The notes beneath the pieces are model-generated. The model saw only the letters and a program-made list of their open reading frames with translations, was not told the origin of the DNA and ran no database searches. Shown here one piece after another: positions 35,813 to 45,555 of a stretch of DNA of 64,000 nt. A program made the position numbers and the translations under genes. Source of the stretch: Desulfobacterales bacterium (lineage in GTDB: Bacteria; Desulfobacterota; Desulfobacteria; Desulfobacterales; JAEINQ01). Where the stretch lies: positions 1-64,000 of the forward strand of contig JAEINQ010000041.1 in the NCBI GenBank assembly GCA_016342285.1. The letters run 5' to 3'. Each line of letters begins with the position of its first letter. The stretch's first letter is position 1.

Positions 35813-37522
35813 ATGGGAGAGATTTCCGGCGGTCAACTGACAGTGGATGCCCTGCTCGACAAGGGCGTGGACAAGATCTTCTCGGTGAGCGGCGGCCATA
35901 TTTTCCCGCTTTACGATTGTGCGGAGTGCTCTCCCATTGAACTCTTCACCACCCGTCACGAACAGGCGGCGGTCTTTATGGCCGAGGCGTGGGGGCGGAT
36001 GAACCGGCGTCCGGGAACGGCCCTGGTCACCGCGGGGCCTGGATTTGCCAATGCCGTAACGGCCATTGCCAATGCCAAACTGGCCAATTCACCCCTGGTC
36101 CTCCTCTCGGGCGTGGTGGGGCTGCACGCCAACGAAAAACTCGATCTCCAGGACATGCGCCAGCTGCCGGTCATCGAACCCCTGGTCAAAAAAGCGCTCT
36201 GCTGCCACAGGACCGAACGGATTCCGGAATATATCGACATGGCCTACCGAATCGCCGCCAGCGGCTGCCCAGGACCGGTCTATCTGGAGATTCCGGTGGA
36301 TGTCTGGAACGGGCAGGCCGAGGAAACACGGGTCAAAAGAATCCATTCCTGGACCGAAACGCGGTCCGTGGACCTGGAAAAAGCCGATAGATTGGTGGAG
36401 ATGATCGCCGCGGCGGAACGGCCGATCTTCATTGCCGGCAGCGGCGCCTACTACTCCGGGGCGGAGGCGGCTTTCAAGACGTTCATCGAAGCTGTGGGCG
36501 CGCCGGCCTTTACCAGCGCCCAGGGCCGCGGCCTGCTCTCCGACACCCACCCGCTCTGTTTTGCCTCCTCGACCCTCATTCGGCCCGGCGCCGCCTTTGA
36601 CGCCCTGGTGGAGACCGATCTGGTGGTGCTGCTGGGAAACCGGATCAGCCTCTACTACGCCTCCGGTGAGGTGTTCAATCCAGCGGCAAAAATCGTTCAG
36701 GTGGACATCAACCAGGCGGAAATCGGCCGCAACCGCAGCATCGACCTGGGAATCGTCAGCGACGTGAGATCCCTGCTGGCCCAAGTCAACCGTCTCATGG
36801 ACACCGGCAATCTGGCCCAATCGTGCCGGGAGCGGTTCGCCCCATGGGTGGCCCATCTCAAGGAAAAGGCGTCATTTTCCAAGGACCTGGCCCGGTTTAA
36901 CTGGGAAAGCGACAAAACGCCCATCCACCACATGCGGACCTGTGCCGAGGTGGACCGGTTCATGGATCGACCCGACGATATCGTGGTGGCCGACGGCGGT
37001 GACACCCAGGTTTGGCTCTCCATGACCCGCACGGTTCGCCGTCCGGGACATTACCTTGAATCGGGCCTGTTCGGCTGTCTCGGCGTGGGACTCCCTTATG
37101 CCCAGGCCGCCCAGTTGCGGTATCCGGGAAAGCGGGTCTGTCTGGTGACCGGAGACGGCTCCATCGGATTTAACTTCATGGAATTTGAAACCTGCCTCCG
37201 CAAGGGCCTGCCGGTGGTGGTGGTGATCTGCAATGACAAACAGTGGGGCATGATCCGCCATGCCCAGGAGGTCAAACTGGGGCGCTGCATCGCCGAAGGG
37301 ACCGAGATCGGTATGGTGGATTACCACAAGGCCGTGGAGGCCTTCGGCGGCAAGGGGGTTCTGGTTGAAGCCCCCGAAGAGATCGCTCCGGCCCTGGCAG
37401 ATGCCTTTGCGTCGGGGAAAACAGCCTGCATCAACGTCATGACCGATCCCGAACCCATCAGCCCGGGGAGCCTGGCCCTGGCCGCCATGGGCGGGCATGA
37501 TGTAAGTCAGTTCATGGCCTGA
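35813..37522 (+). CDS. Thiamine-diphosphate-dependent enzyme (acetolactate-synthase-like)
   Basis: A 569-residue, three-domain ThDP enzyme. The catalytic Glu is in TRHEQAA (near residue 49), the central FAD/ADP-like domain spans about 190-330, and the ThDP/Mg motif GDGSIGFNF...CNDKQWG lies near 447-477. The family includes acetolactate synthase, oxalyl-CoA decarboxylase, 2-hydroxyacyl-CoA lyase and benzaldehyde lyase. No small regulatory subunit follows and no ilv genes are nearby, so valine/isoleucine synthesis is unlikely. It probably cleaves or joins a 2-keto or 2-hydroxy compound. Excellent ribosome site (TAAGGAGGG). Last gene before a strong terminator. Confidence 0.85.
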   Translation: MGEISGGQLTVDALLDKGVDKIFSVSGGHIFPLYDCAECSPIELFTTRHEQAAVFMAEAWGRMNRRPGTALVTAGPGFANAVTAIANAKLANSPLVLLSGVVGLHANEKLDLQDMRQLPVIEPLVKKALCCHRTERIPEYIDMAYRIAASGCPGPVYLEIPVDVWNGQAEETRVKRIHSWTETRSVDLEKADRLVEMIAAAERPIFIAGSGAYYSGAEAAFKTFIEAVGAPAFTSAQGRGLLSDTHPLCFASSTLIRPGAAFDALVETDLVVLLGNRISLYYASGEVFNPAAKIVQVDINQAEIGRNRSIDLGIVSDVRSLLAQVNRLMDTGNLAQSCRERFAPWVAHLKEKASFSKDLARFNWESDKTPIHHMRTCAEVDRFMDRPDDIVVADGGDTQVWLSMTRTVRRPGHYLESGLFGCLGVGLPYAQAAQLRYPGKRVCLVTGDGSIGFNFMEFETCLRKGLPVVVVICNDKQWGMIRHAQEVKLGRCIAEGTEIGMVDYHKAVEAFGGKGVLVEAPEEIAPALADAFASGKTACINVMTDPEPISPGSLALAAMGGHDVSQFMA

Positions 37523-37530
37523 TTCAAAAC

Positions 37531-37569
37531 CCCTTCTTCCCTGCCGTCCGGCTGGGAAGAAGGGCTTTT
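37531..37569 (+). terminator. Rho-independent terminator after the ThDP enzyme
   Basis: A perfect 11-bp stem CCCTTCTTCCC/GGGAAGAAGGG (37531-37541, 37554-37564) with a 12-base loop is followed by CTTTT. It closes the 30779-37522 gene series. Confidence 0.75.
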
Positions 37570-37702
37570 GACTGTTTGAATCGATGTCCCCGTCCTCTTT
37601 TCCCGTTGTTGACACACCTTTGTCGAAAGGGTATTTGTAGCCACGTCCAACACCTTGACGTGTTTGCAGAAACCTAACATTTCCAAGATTTTGGGAGGTT
37701 CA

Positions 37703-38656
37703 TTGGACTGGCCTTATAGACGTGCACTGGTCACGGGCGGTGCCGGATTTATCGGTTCGCATCTGGTCGAAGCCCTGCTTGGGCTCGGCAGCGAGGTGGT
37801 GGTCATGGACAACCTGTCCACCGGCCGCATGGAAAACCTGGCTGCGGTTCTAAGTCGCATCGATTTCCACCGGGGTGATATTTGCGATGAAACCGCCCTC
37901 AAATCAGCCGCTGGCGGATGTGACGTGGTTTTTCATCTGGCAGCGGTGGTTTCCGTGGTCCAGACGGTGGAGACACCGGTGGCCTCGGCCCTGGTCAATG
38001 AACTGGGCACCCTTCGGGTGCTGGAGGCGGCCCGGCAGGCCGGAGCGGTCCGGGCGGTGCTGTCCAGTTCCAGTGCGGTCTACGGCAACGATGCCCAGGT
38101 GCCCAACCGGGAATCCATGATGCCCCGGCCCATGAGCCCTTATGCCGTGCAGAAGCTCACCGGCGAGCTTTACGCGGGGCTCTACAATGACCTTTACGGG
38201 ATGGAGACGGTCTGCCTGCGTTATTTCAATGTCTACGGCCCGCGTCAGGACCCGTCTTCGCCATATTCCGGTGTGATCTCGATTTTTATGGACCGGGCCA
38301 TTTCGGGAACCCCGCCGGTCATCTATGGTGATGGCGGGCAGTGCCGGGACTTTGTCTATGTCCAGGATGTGGTGGCGGCCAACCTTCTGGCCGCCACCGG
38401 ATCCGGAGCGGCAGGCGGGGTCTTTAACATCGGCACCGGACAGGCGGTAGAAGTCAAAGACCTCTGGGAGAAGATTCAAATCGTGACCGGATCGGACCGG
38501 TCTCCCGGTTTTGAGTCGGCGCGCCTCGGGGAAATTTACGCATCGGTTGCCGATGTGGGTCTGGCTGCCGAACGCCTTGGTTATGTTCCGGCGTTCGGTT
38601 TTGATCGGGGGCTCGCCGAAACTTACGACTGGTATCGGTCGTTGGATTGCGGTTAA
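37703..38656 (+). CDS. NDP-sugar epimerase (UDP-GlcNAc/UDP-Glc 4-epimerase-like)
   Basis: About 317 residues, an extended SDR with GGAGFIGSH near the N-terminus, the SSSSAVYG strand, active-site SPYAVQK and the FNVYGPRQDP block of WbpP/GalE-like epimerases. I favour a TTG start at 37703, preceded by GGGAGG; no ATG lies near the expected N-terminus. It acts on a UDP-hexose or UDP-N-acetylhexosamine in the cytoplasm. It starts a three-gene nucleotide-sugar set with a UDP-glucuronate epimerase and UDP-glucose dehydrogenase, feeding polysaccharide assembly encoded elsewhere. Confidence 0.85.
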   Translation: MDWPYRRALVTGGAGFIGSHLVEALLGLGSEVVVMDNLSTGRMENLAAVLSRIDFHRGDICDETALKSAAGGCDVVFHLAAVVSVVQTVETPVASALVNELGTLRVLEAARQAGAVRAVLSSSSAVYGNDAQVPNRESMMPRPMSPYAVQKLTGELYAGLYNDLYGMETVCLRYFNVYGPRQDPSSPYSGVISIFMDRAISGTPPVIYGDGGQCRDFVYVQDVVAANLLAATGSGAAGGVFNIGTGQAVEVKDLWEKIQIVTGSDRSPGFESARLGEIYASVADVGLAAERLGYVPAFGFDRGLAETYDWYRSLDCG

Positions 38657-38682
38657 CGGTGCGAAGAGAAAGTTGACGAACC

Positions 38683-39705
38683 ATGGAAAAACACAATCAA
38701 GACGTTCTGGTCACCGGCGCCGCCGGATTCATCGGATACCATCTCTGCCGAAGACTTCTTGACCAAGGGTGCCGGGTGACCGGTCTGGACAACCTCAACG
38801 ACTATTACGATGTCTCCCTCAAACAGGCGCGGCTGGATCGTCTGCGTCCCAGTGAGAATTTCACGTTCAGCCGCACCGACCTGGAAGACCGGCAGGCCAT
38901 GGAATCGCTCTTTTCGGAACGGTCTTTTGACGTGGTGGTGAATCTTGCTGCCCAGGCCGGGGTGCGTTACTCCCTGACCAACCCCCATGCCTACGCGGAC
39001 ACCAATCTGATCGGTTTTGTCAATGTTTTGGAAGGGTGCCGCCACAGCGGTGTCGACCACCTGGTCTTTGCCTCTTCCAGTTCCGTGTACGGGGCCAATA
39101 CCCGCATGCCTTTTTCCGTTCATGACAACGTCGACCATCCGGTTTCCCTTTACGCCGCCACCAAAAAGGCCAACGAGCTCATGGCCCATACTTACAGCCA
39201 CCTCTACGGTTTGGCCTGCACGGGCTTGCGGTTTTTTACGGTCTACGGGCCGTGGGGGCGCCCGGACATGGCGTTGTTTCTCTTTACCCGGGCCATCCTG
39301 GCCGGCGAACCGATCCAGGTTTTCAACCACGGACGGATGCGGCGCGATTTTACCTATATCGATGACATCGTCGAAGGGGTGGTGCGGATCATGGGGCGCC
39401 GGCCGGAACCGAATCCGGCCTGGCAAGGCGACACGCCGGACCCGGGTACCTCCTATGCGCCTTACCGCATTTACAATATCGGCAACAACCAGCCCGTTGA
39501 ATTGATGGATTTTGTCGGGGCCGTGGAAAAGGCTTTGGGCCAGACGGCCAAAAAGGTGTTTCTCGATCTTCAGCCGGGCGATGTTCCGGCAACCTATGCC
39601 AACATTGACGATCTGATCGCGGATACCGGCTTCACGCCCCAGACCACCGTTGAAGACGGGGTCGCCCGATTTGTCCGGTGGTACAGGGAGTACTACGGGT
39701 GCTGA
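38683..39705 (+). CDS. UDP-glucuronate 4-epimerase-like protein
   Basis: A 340-residue extended SDR whose N-terminus (GAAGFIGYH, then [17 protein letters not shown]) is diagnostic of the UDP-glucuronate 4-epimerase (GAE/CapI) group. The catalytic YAATKKANE and [13 protein letters not shown] blocks are present. It converts UDP-GlcA to UDP-GalA. The substrate would come from the UDP-glucose dehydrogenase encoded 170 bases downstream, so the two genes complete a UDP-Glc to UDP-GalA route. Confidence 0.9.
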   Translation: MEKHNQDVLVTGAAGFIGYHLCRRLLDQGCRVTGLDNLNDYYDVSLKQARLDRLRPSENFTFSRTDLEDRQAMESLFSERSFDVVVNLAAQAGVRYSLTNPHAYADTNLIGFVNVLEGCRHSGVDHLVFASSSSVYGANTRMPFSVHDNVDHPVSLYAATKKANELMAHTYSHLYGLACTGLRFFTVYGPWGRPDMALFLFTRAILAGEPIQVFNHGRMRRDFTYIDDIVEGVVRIMGRRPEPNPAWQGDTPDPGTSYAPYRIYNIGNNQPVELMDFVGAVEKALGQTAKKVFLDLQPGDVPATYANIDDLIADTGFTPQTTVEDGVARFVRWYREYYGC

Positions 39706-39876
39706 CGGCATCGCCACAGATCATAGGCAAACCCAGACGACAAAAAAATGCCTCTGCAAAAAAGGCAAATTTATCACAAAGACTTTCTACAAACGCGCCA
39801 GAAATGAAACGGTTCAGGCTGGCGGGTGCCGGAAGCGGTGCCGGCCCGAGCCACTAAATAGAAAAGGCGGCTAACG

Positions 39877-41175
39877 ATGAAACTGACCATTGTGGGAACC
39901 GGATACGTGGGGCTGGTATCCGGCACCGGATTTGCCAATCTCGGGAACGACGTGATCTGCCTGGATATCGACCAGGCCAAGGTGGACCGGCTCGCCGGGG
40001 GGGAGCTGACCATTTACGAACCCGGGCTCGACGAACTCTTTCAGCGAAATCTCAAGGGGGGACGCCTGACGTTTACCACCGATGCGGCGGCTGCCATCAA
40101 GGCGTCTGACATCATTTTTCTCTGCGTGGGGACGCCGACCAACGAACGGCAGGAGGCGGATCTGACCGCTGTGCGGGCCGTGGCCGAAAGTATCGGGCGG
40201 CACATGAACGGCTATAAAGTGGTGGTCAACAAGAGCACCGTTCCGGTGGGCACGGCCAGCATGGTCCGTGACATCATCCGCGAAAACCAAGGCGAACCGA
40301 TCCCCTTTGACGTGGTCTCCAATCCGGAGTTTCTCAGGGAAGGCGCGGCCGTCAAGGATTTTGAAAACCCCGACCGTGTCGTGGTGGGCACCGACTGCAA
40401 AAAGGCCGAGGAGGCCATGACCTCCCTGTACCGCTCCGTGACCCGGACCGATCGACCCATCATGTTCACCGACATCAAGAGTGCGGAAATCATCAAGTAC
40501 GCGGCCAATGCCATGCTGGCCACCCGGATAAGCTTCATGAATCAGCTCTCCCACCTCTGCGAAAAGACCGGGGCGGACATCAAGGCCGTGGCCAAGGGGC
40601 TCGGTCTGGACCGCCGGATCGGTTCGCGTTTTCTCTATGCCGGGCTGGGGTACGGCGGAAGCTGTTTTCCCAAGGATGTCAAGGCGTTGATCGCTACGTT
40701 GAAAGAACATGGCTGCGCGGCTGATCTTTTTGAGGCAGTTCACCGGATCAACGCCGCCCAGCGTAACGTGGTGGTGGACAAGCTGGCTTCGGTCATCGAG
40801 GTCAAGGGGAGCACCGTCGCCGTCTGGGGCCTTTCATTTAAACCCAAAACCGATGACATCCGAGAAGCACCGGCCATGGCCATCATCGACCGGCTTCAGC
40901 AAATGGGGGCGAGGGTTCACGCCTTTGACCCGGTGGCCATGGACAATGCCAGGGCCGAGCTGGAGGATGTGGCGTTTTTCGAAGACCCCTACAAGGCCAT
41001 CCGCGATTGTGATGCGCTCATCGTGGTGACCGAGTGGGATGAGTTCCGGCATCTGGACATGCGGGCCGTCAAGGCCCTTTTAAAGGCGCCGGTGGTGATC
41101 GATGGAAGGAATATCTACGATCCAACGGAGATGCGGGCCCTGGGGTTTACATACCTGTGCATCGGGAGAAGTTGA
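39877..41175 (+). CDS. ugd: UDP-glucose 6-dehydrogenase
   Basis: A 432-residue UDP-glucose dehydrogenase: GTGYVGLVSGTGFA Rossmann start, VNKSTVPVGT, NPEFLREG, and the catalytic nucleophile Cys263 in GYGGSCFPKD. The C-terminal domain has the GLSFKPKTDDIREAPA signature. It oxidises UDP-glucose twice to UDP-glucuronate with NAD. It follows the epimerase genes after a 171-base gap and has its own AAAAGGCGG ribosome site. Confidence 0.95.
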   Translation: MKLTIVGTGYVGLVSGTGFANLGNDVICLDIDQAKVDRLAGGELTIYEPGLDELFQRNLKGGRLTFTTDAAAAIKASDIIFLCVGTPTNERQEADLTAVRAVAESIGRHMNGYKVVVNKSTVPVGTASMVRDIIRENQGEPIPFDVVSNPEFLREGAAVKDFENPDRVVVGTDCKKAEEAMTSLYRSVTRTDRPIMFTDIKSAEIIKYAANAMLATRISFMNQLSHLCEKTGADIKAVAKGLGLDRRIGSRFLYAGLGYGGSCFPKDVKALIATLKEHGCAADLFEAVHRINAAQRNVVVDKLASVIEVKGSTVAVWGLSFKPKTDDIREAPAMAIIDRLQQMGARVHAFDPVAMDNARAELEDVAFFEDPYKAIRDCDALIVVTEWDEFRHLDMRAVKALLKAPVVIDGRNIYDPTEMRALGFTYLCIGRS

Positions 41176-41230
41176 TTCACGAGACGATGTCGTTCCTGGA
41201 GGCATTCTGGGGGAGAGGGTGGGCACCAGT

Positions 41231-41554
41231 TCAGCCCTGAGTGAGGATGGCGTAGCGCTGCTCCTTTTCAATGATCCGTTCCGGTATCAGCCGGTCAAGG
41301 CTTAGGCCGATCTGTTCGTTCTGATGCCATTCCACGCGACCCTGAATTTCGATGGTTTGCCCGTCGCAAAAGGCGACAGTGCCCAAAAAGGGGCTTGGAA
41401 ACGTCATGGAACCGGGACTGTGAAGACGCAAGCCGCTTTGGTTGATATCCGCGATTTCAAAATCAAGGCCCCCTACCGCCAGGCGGGGGCGCTGGGCCGG
41501 ACCGTAAAGGACCCTGACGAAAGACCTCCGTTCCCGTGTGTCGGATGATTCCAT
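41231..41554 (-). CDS. PilZ-domain protein
   Basis: A 107-residue single PilZ domain with the c-di-GMP-binding RxxxR-type segment (ERRSFVRV, residues 8-15) and the DINQSGLRL (D/NxSxxG) motif. It has no other domain, so it would act by binding a partner when c-di-GMP rises. Encoded antisense next to polysaccharide-precursor genes; regulation of exopolysaccharide or motility is a reasonable but unproven role. Start follows GGAGAG. Confidence 0.85.
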   Translation of the reverse strand: MESSDTRERRSFVRVLYGPAQRPRLAVGGLDFEIADINQSGLRLHSPGSMTFPSPFLGTVAFCDGQTIEIQGRVEWHQNEQIGLSLDRLIPERIIEKEQRYAILTQG

Positions 41555-41775
41555 AACGATCTCTCCGCATTGTTGAGGTCAGCGTTGGGAAGCAGGTTGA
41601 ATCTCTTTCCAGGCGGCAACGCTTGTGACAAAATACCCGAAAGCCCAAGCCATGTCAAAATGGTCGGTCAACATGCGGTTCGGGTTTTTATGGAACGGCC
41701 CTGATTGTTCTTGACAGTCCGGGCCGGAGACACTATTTTTCCTTTTACGAGTATATTCTCATAACTGGAGAGCGT

Positions 41776-42189
41776 ATGGTCAGACCACGAAAAGACCGGA
41801 TGGTGGCCTTTAATCCGGAGGTCAGTTATTTCAAGCCCAGGGGGATTCCCATGGTCGAACTCGACGAGGTGCGGTTGACCGTGGATGAGCGGGAGGCCAT
41901 TCGTCTGGCCGATCTGCTCGACATGAGCCACGAGGAAGCCGGACGTCGTATGGGGGTGTCCCGGGCCACCTTTGGTCGGATCGTCCAGCGCGCCCGCAAG
42001 GCCGTGGCCAACGCTTTGATCAACGGAAAGGCCATCAATATCGAGGGGGGCAACTACAGGATCGTCAACGACGGGCGCATGTTTCTTTGTCGAAAGTGCG
42101 ATCATCGCTGGGAGGCGCCTTCCGGGACGGGGCGGCCAACAGGCTGCCCCGAATGCCAGCATCACGATTTTTACCGGTATCTGGATTAA
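41776..42189 (+). CDS. DUF134 (UPF0251) DNA-binding protein
   Basis: A 137-residue DUF134 protein: MVRPRK start, a sigma-70-region-4-like helix-turn-helix at about 45-75 (EAGRRMGVSRATFGRIVQRARKAV), and a C-terminal zinc ribbon (CRKCDHRW...CPECQHHD). Genes of this family are repeatedly next to Mrp/NBP35 ATPases, as here (208 bases away). It probably regulates or partners with the iron-sulfur carrier ATPase. Start preceded by GGAGAG. Confidence 0.88.
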   Translation: MVRPRKDRMVAFNPEVSYFKPRGIPMVELDEVRLTVDEREAIRLADLLDMSHEEAGRRMGVSRATFGRIVQRARKAVANALINGKAINIEGGNYRIVNDGRMFLCRKCDHRWEAPSGTGRPTGCPECQHHDFYRYLD

Positions 42190-42397
42190 CAAGATAGCAG
42201 AGACATTCAATTCGAAATAGGAATCCGCGTCCTTTGGGCGTGGTCAGAGGTTGTGCCGAGACACTGATGTTGTAAGTGACTTTAGCTCACTTTAGGCACG
42301 CCACAATGTTATGGGTCGCTAATCCAGCCCCTTTCAGGGGCAAACCAAGGCCTGGTCCTCTGGGCCAGGATTCTTAACAAAATAGGAGAGCGTTAGC

Positions 42398-43240
42398 ATG
42401 GTCGGTATTCAAGACAGTGTCACGGATGAACAGCGCCAGAAGATGGCCCGCCAGGAACAGGACACAGCGATGGAAAACTCGCTGGGGAAGATAAAGAACA
42501 AGCTCATCGTCATGAGCGGAAAAGGTGGGGTGGGAAAATCCAGCACCACGGTGAACCTGGCCGTGGCCCTTTCGGAGAAAGGCTATAAGGTCGGTATCAT
42601 GGATGTGGACCTGCATGGTCCGGATATTCCCAGAATGCTCGGTTTGAAAGGAAACCTTGATCTTAATGACAGAAAAAAACTCAATCCGGCAAAATATTCG
42701 GACCGTCTTTCCGCGGTCTCTATTGAATCGCTGACGCCGAGCAAGGATGAGGCCATTATCTGGCGAGGCCCCATCAAGTATTCCGCCATCCGTCAGTTTA
42801 TCGGCGACGTGGCGTGGGGGGATCTCGATTTTCTGCTTATCGATGCGCCTCCGGGCACGGGTGATGAGCCGTTGACCGTTGCCCAGGTCGTCTCCGACGC
42901 CAAAGCCATTATTGTGACCACGCCCCAGGAGATTTCCCTGGCCGATGTACGAAAGTCCATCAATTTTTGCAAGACCGTTAAGATGGAGATCTTCGGCCTG
43001 ATCGAGAACATGAGCGGGTTTTCCTGCCCGCACTGCGGCGAAGTGATCGATCCCTTTGGCCAGGGTGGCGGAGAAAGGACTGCCAAGGATTTTGGCGTCA
43101 ATTTTCTTGGCCGGGTCCCTTTCGATCCAACGGTCGTGACCTGCGGCGACAAAGGAGAACCCCTTCGGGCCCATCACGCCGAGTCTGTCGTGGCCAAGGC
43201 CTTTGACGTCATTGCGGACAAGGTGGCGAAACTGGCCTGA
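42398..43240 (+). CDS. Mrp/NBP35-family iron-sulfur carrier ATPase
   Basis: A 280-residue deviant-Walker P-loop protein: SGKGGVGKSSTTVNLA, DVDLHGPDIPRM, IDAPPGTGDEP, and the CPHC pair near residue 208 that binds a bridging Fe-S cluster at the dimer interface. The N-terminal 30 residues are charged. It delivers Fe-S clusters to apo-proteins, which are numerous in sulfate reducers. It abuts the 3' end of the convergent EAL-HDOD gene with no gap. Confidence 0.92.
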   Translation: MVGIQDSVTDEQRQKMARQEQDTAMENSLGKIKNKLIVMSGKGGVGKSSTTVNLAVALSEKGYKVGIMDVDLHGPDIPRMLGLKGNLDLNDRKKLNPAKYSDRLSAVSIESLTPSKDEAIIWRGPIKYSAIRQFIGDVAWGDLDFLLIDAPPGTGDEPLTVAQVVSDAKAIIVTTPQEISLADVRKSINFCKTVKMEIFGLIENMSGFSCPHCGEVIDPFGQGGGERTAKDFGVNFLGRVPFDPTVVTCGDKGEPLRAHHAESVVAKAFDVIADKVAKLA

Positions 43241-44452
43241 TCACAACTTGCTGTAAGCGTCAGCCCATTCCACCGCTTCCATATAGTGGTCGGGCACGGC
43301 GACTGGATCGCACCCGACGGATTCGATGAGTCGGGTGCAGTTTTTCCAGTCGCCGGATTCATAGGCCGTGACCAGGTCCAGAAAACCGGCCAATGCCCCT
43401 GTCCCTGACACCAGTGCGTTCTTGAGCCGGTCAGACAGGGGGAGTGTTTCCATGACGGCGCTCATTTTGGTGTCGAGCATGGCATCGATCTGGGACAAGA
43501 GGCCCAGCAGGAAAAGCTCTGACGTGTCCATGGGGCTGCGGCTCTGCTCGCCCAGCAGTTCACAGAACCGCGCCCGAATGATGGTGCTTCGGATCAGTTC
43601 CTGGGGCTTGTCCTGGGCCAGTTCGGCGGTGGCCACAAGGGCGATGAACTGCCTGAGTTCGCGTTCACCCAGCAAGGTGATGGCGTGGCGGATGGAGGTG
43701 ATCTCCATCCGGCGCCGAAAAAAGGTCGAGTTGATATAGCGCAGCAGTTTGTAGGAGAGGGATACATCCCGGTTGATGAACCGGTCCAGGCCATCGATGT
43801 CGCAGTCGGGCCGCCGGGTCTCGCGAATGAGTTGGAGCAGGGTGATCTTTGCCGGACTGATAGCTTTTCCCTGAACGATCTCCGGTTTGCTGAAAAAATA
43901 CCCCTGAAACAGCGCAAACCCCATTTCTCTGGCCTGTTCGAATTCCTCGTAGGTCTCGACCTTTTCCGCCAGGAAGGTCAGCTGGTGGCCTCCCAGCGCC
44001 TGAATCAGCTTTTCGGCCCGGCTGGTGGGCGTCTGTCGCAGGTCGATTTTGATGATGTGGGCCAGCTCAATGAGCGGTTTTAGTTCCGGGCGGAAGAGAA
44101 AATCGTCCAGGGCCACTGTGTATCCGGCGGCGGCGATTTCCCGGCAGGCCTCGACGAGGTCGGGCTCGGGCTCAACGTCTTCAAGAATTTCCACCACCAG
44201 TCTGTCTGGGGGAAACATGGTCGGCACCCGTTTGATGAGCAGGGCCCGGGTGAAATTGACGAAGAACTTCTTCCGCCCGGCGAGCCGATCAATGCCGATG
44301 GTAAAAAATGTGTTGGCGAGCAGGCGTGAGGTGGCCGTATCCCCGTCGATGTCCGGAAAGGCGTTGGAAAGGCCGTCCCGGAAGAGAAATTCATAGGCGT
44401 GCAGGTGTTTTTCACGATCGAAAATCGGTTGCCTGGCCACATAAACATCCAT
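43241..44452 (-). CDS. EAL-HDOD signalling protein (degenerate EAL)
   Basis: A 403-residue protein with an N-terminal EAL-type fold (about 1-200) and a C-terminal HDOD domain (about 205-390). The canonical EAL triplet is replaced (YEFLFRD), and several metal ligands are lost, as in the CdgJ/YuxH group, so it is probably not an active c-di-GMP phosphodiesterase. HDOD domains act as scaffolds in motility and stress signalling. Start preceded by GAGGAT. Confidence 0.88.
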   Translation of the reverse strand: MDVYVARQPIFDREKHLHAYEFLFRDGLSNAFPDIDGDTATSRLLANTFFTIGIDRLAGRKKFFVNFTRALLIKRVPTMFPPDRLVVEILEDVEPEPDLVEACREIAAAGYTVALDDFLFRPELKPLIELAHIIKIDLRQTPTSRAEKLIQALGGHQLTFLAEKVETYEEFEQAREMGFALFQGYFFSKPEIVQGKAISPAKITLLQLIRETRRPDCDIDGLDRFINRDVSLSYKLLRYINSTFFRRRMEITSIRHAITLLGERELRQFIALVATAELAQDKPQELIRSTIIRARFCELLGEQSRSPMDTSELFLLGLLSQIDAMLDTKMSAVMETLPLSDRLKNALVSGTGALAGFLDLVTAYESGDWKNCTRLIESVGCDPVAVPDHYMEAVEWADAYSKL

Positions 44453-44745
44453 GCCCTATCCTCTTTTCATTCGAAATATACTCAGTGTCTTGAGTCTTTG
44501 CGATACCAACGCTTAAAACCACGATTTTTGACCGCATTGCCGAGCCTATGAGCTTTACGCTGCATATGTGTGCGGCAGTTGATGTCATTCTGTATGGCAA
44601 TCTACATTAACACAGCGGTGGTAAAAGTGAACCCGTTGCAGCCATCCTTGGACATTGAGAATTGAAAATTGGATATTGGACATTAATCCTTCCCATGAGG
44701 GTCTCCTGAGGCCACCCGCCTGCGGGTTGAGCCTCACGGGTTGTC

Positions 44746-45555
44746 CTACCCCAGGGCCACGTCCAGGGTCATCATCACGGCAAAACCGAGCATGGCCCCG
44801 AGGGTGGCGATGTCGGTGTTCTTTTTCAGCTGGGATTCGGGAATGAGTTCTTCCACCACCACGTAGATCATGGCACCGGCGGCAAAAGCCAGCGCATAGG
44901 GGAGAATGGGGCGCATGAAGAGCACGGCTGCCGCACCCACCACCCCGGCGACCGGTTCCACGATGCCGGAGAGTTGGCCGTACCAGAAGCTTTTGCCTCG
45001 GGACATGCCTTCCCGGCGCAGGGGCACCGACACGGCCGTCCCTTCAGGAAAGTTCTGAATCCCGATGCCCAGGGCCAGGGCCATGGCACCGGCCAGGGAG
45101 GCGGAGGGCAGACCGGCCCCCACGGCACCGAAGGCAACGCCTACGGCCAGGCCTTCGGGAATGTTGTGCAGGGTGATGGCCATCACCAGCAGGATGCTCC
45201 GTCGCCAGTTGGTTTTGATCCCCTCGGCCTCCTCCATGGGAAAACCCAGGTGCAGGTGGGGCAGGACGGCGTCCATGAGGCGAAGGAAAACGCCGCCGGC
45301 CAGAAATCCGATCAGGGCCGGCACCCAGGGCAGCAGGCCCATTTCTTCCGCCATATCGATGGAGGGCGCCAGCAGCGACCAGTAGCTGGCCGCCATCATG
45401 ACCCCGGCGGCAAATCCCAGCATCCCGTCCAGCAGTTTTTGATTGATGGTCTGGAAAAAGAATACCATGCCGGCGCCAAGCCCGGTGACCCCCCATGTGA
45501 ATAGGGTGGCCAGCAGCGCCTGGAGGACCGGGTGAAGATTGGCGAACCAGTTCAT
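44746..45555 (-). CDS. ZIP-family metal transporter (ZupT/GufA-like)
   Basis: A 269-residue membrane protein with about eight helices. The metal-transport motifs [10 protein letters not shown] and NFPEGTAVS lie in helices IV and V. The start at 45555 follows AAGGGGGG and gives the family length; the frame extends 76 codons upstream through non-homologous sequence. It imports zinc or other divalent cations. Stand-alone gene. Confidence 0.9.
   Translation of the reverse strand: MNWFANLHPVLQALLATLFTWGVTGLGAGMVFFFQTINQKLLDGMLGFAAGVMMAASYWSLLAPSIDMAEEMGLLPWVPALIGFLAGGVFLRLMDAVLPHLHLGFPMEEAEGIKTNWRRSILLVMAITLHNIPEGLAVGVAFGAVGAGLPSASLAGAMALALGIGIQNFPEGTAVSVPLRREGMSRGKSFWYGQLSGIVEPVAGVVGAAAVLFMRPILPYALAFAAGAMIYVVVEELIPESQLKKNTDIATLGAMLGFAVMMTLDVALG

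Noticed and set aside
35813..37522. Assignment as ilvB
   Set aside because: No regulatory small subunit or other ilv gene is adjacent, and the neighbours are catabolic dehydrogenases.
38653..39717. 354-codon minus-strand frame opposite the UDP-glucuronate epimerase
   Set aside because: No motifs, and the plus-strand protein has all catalytic residues.
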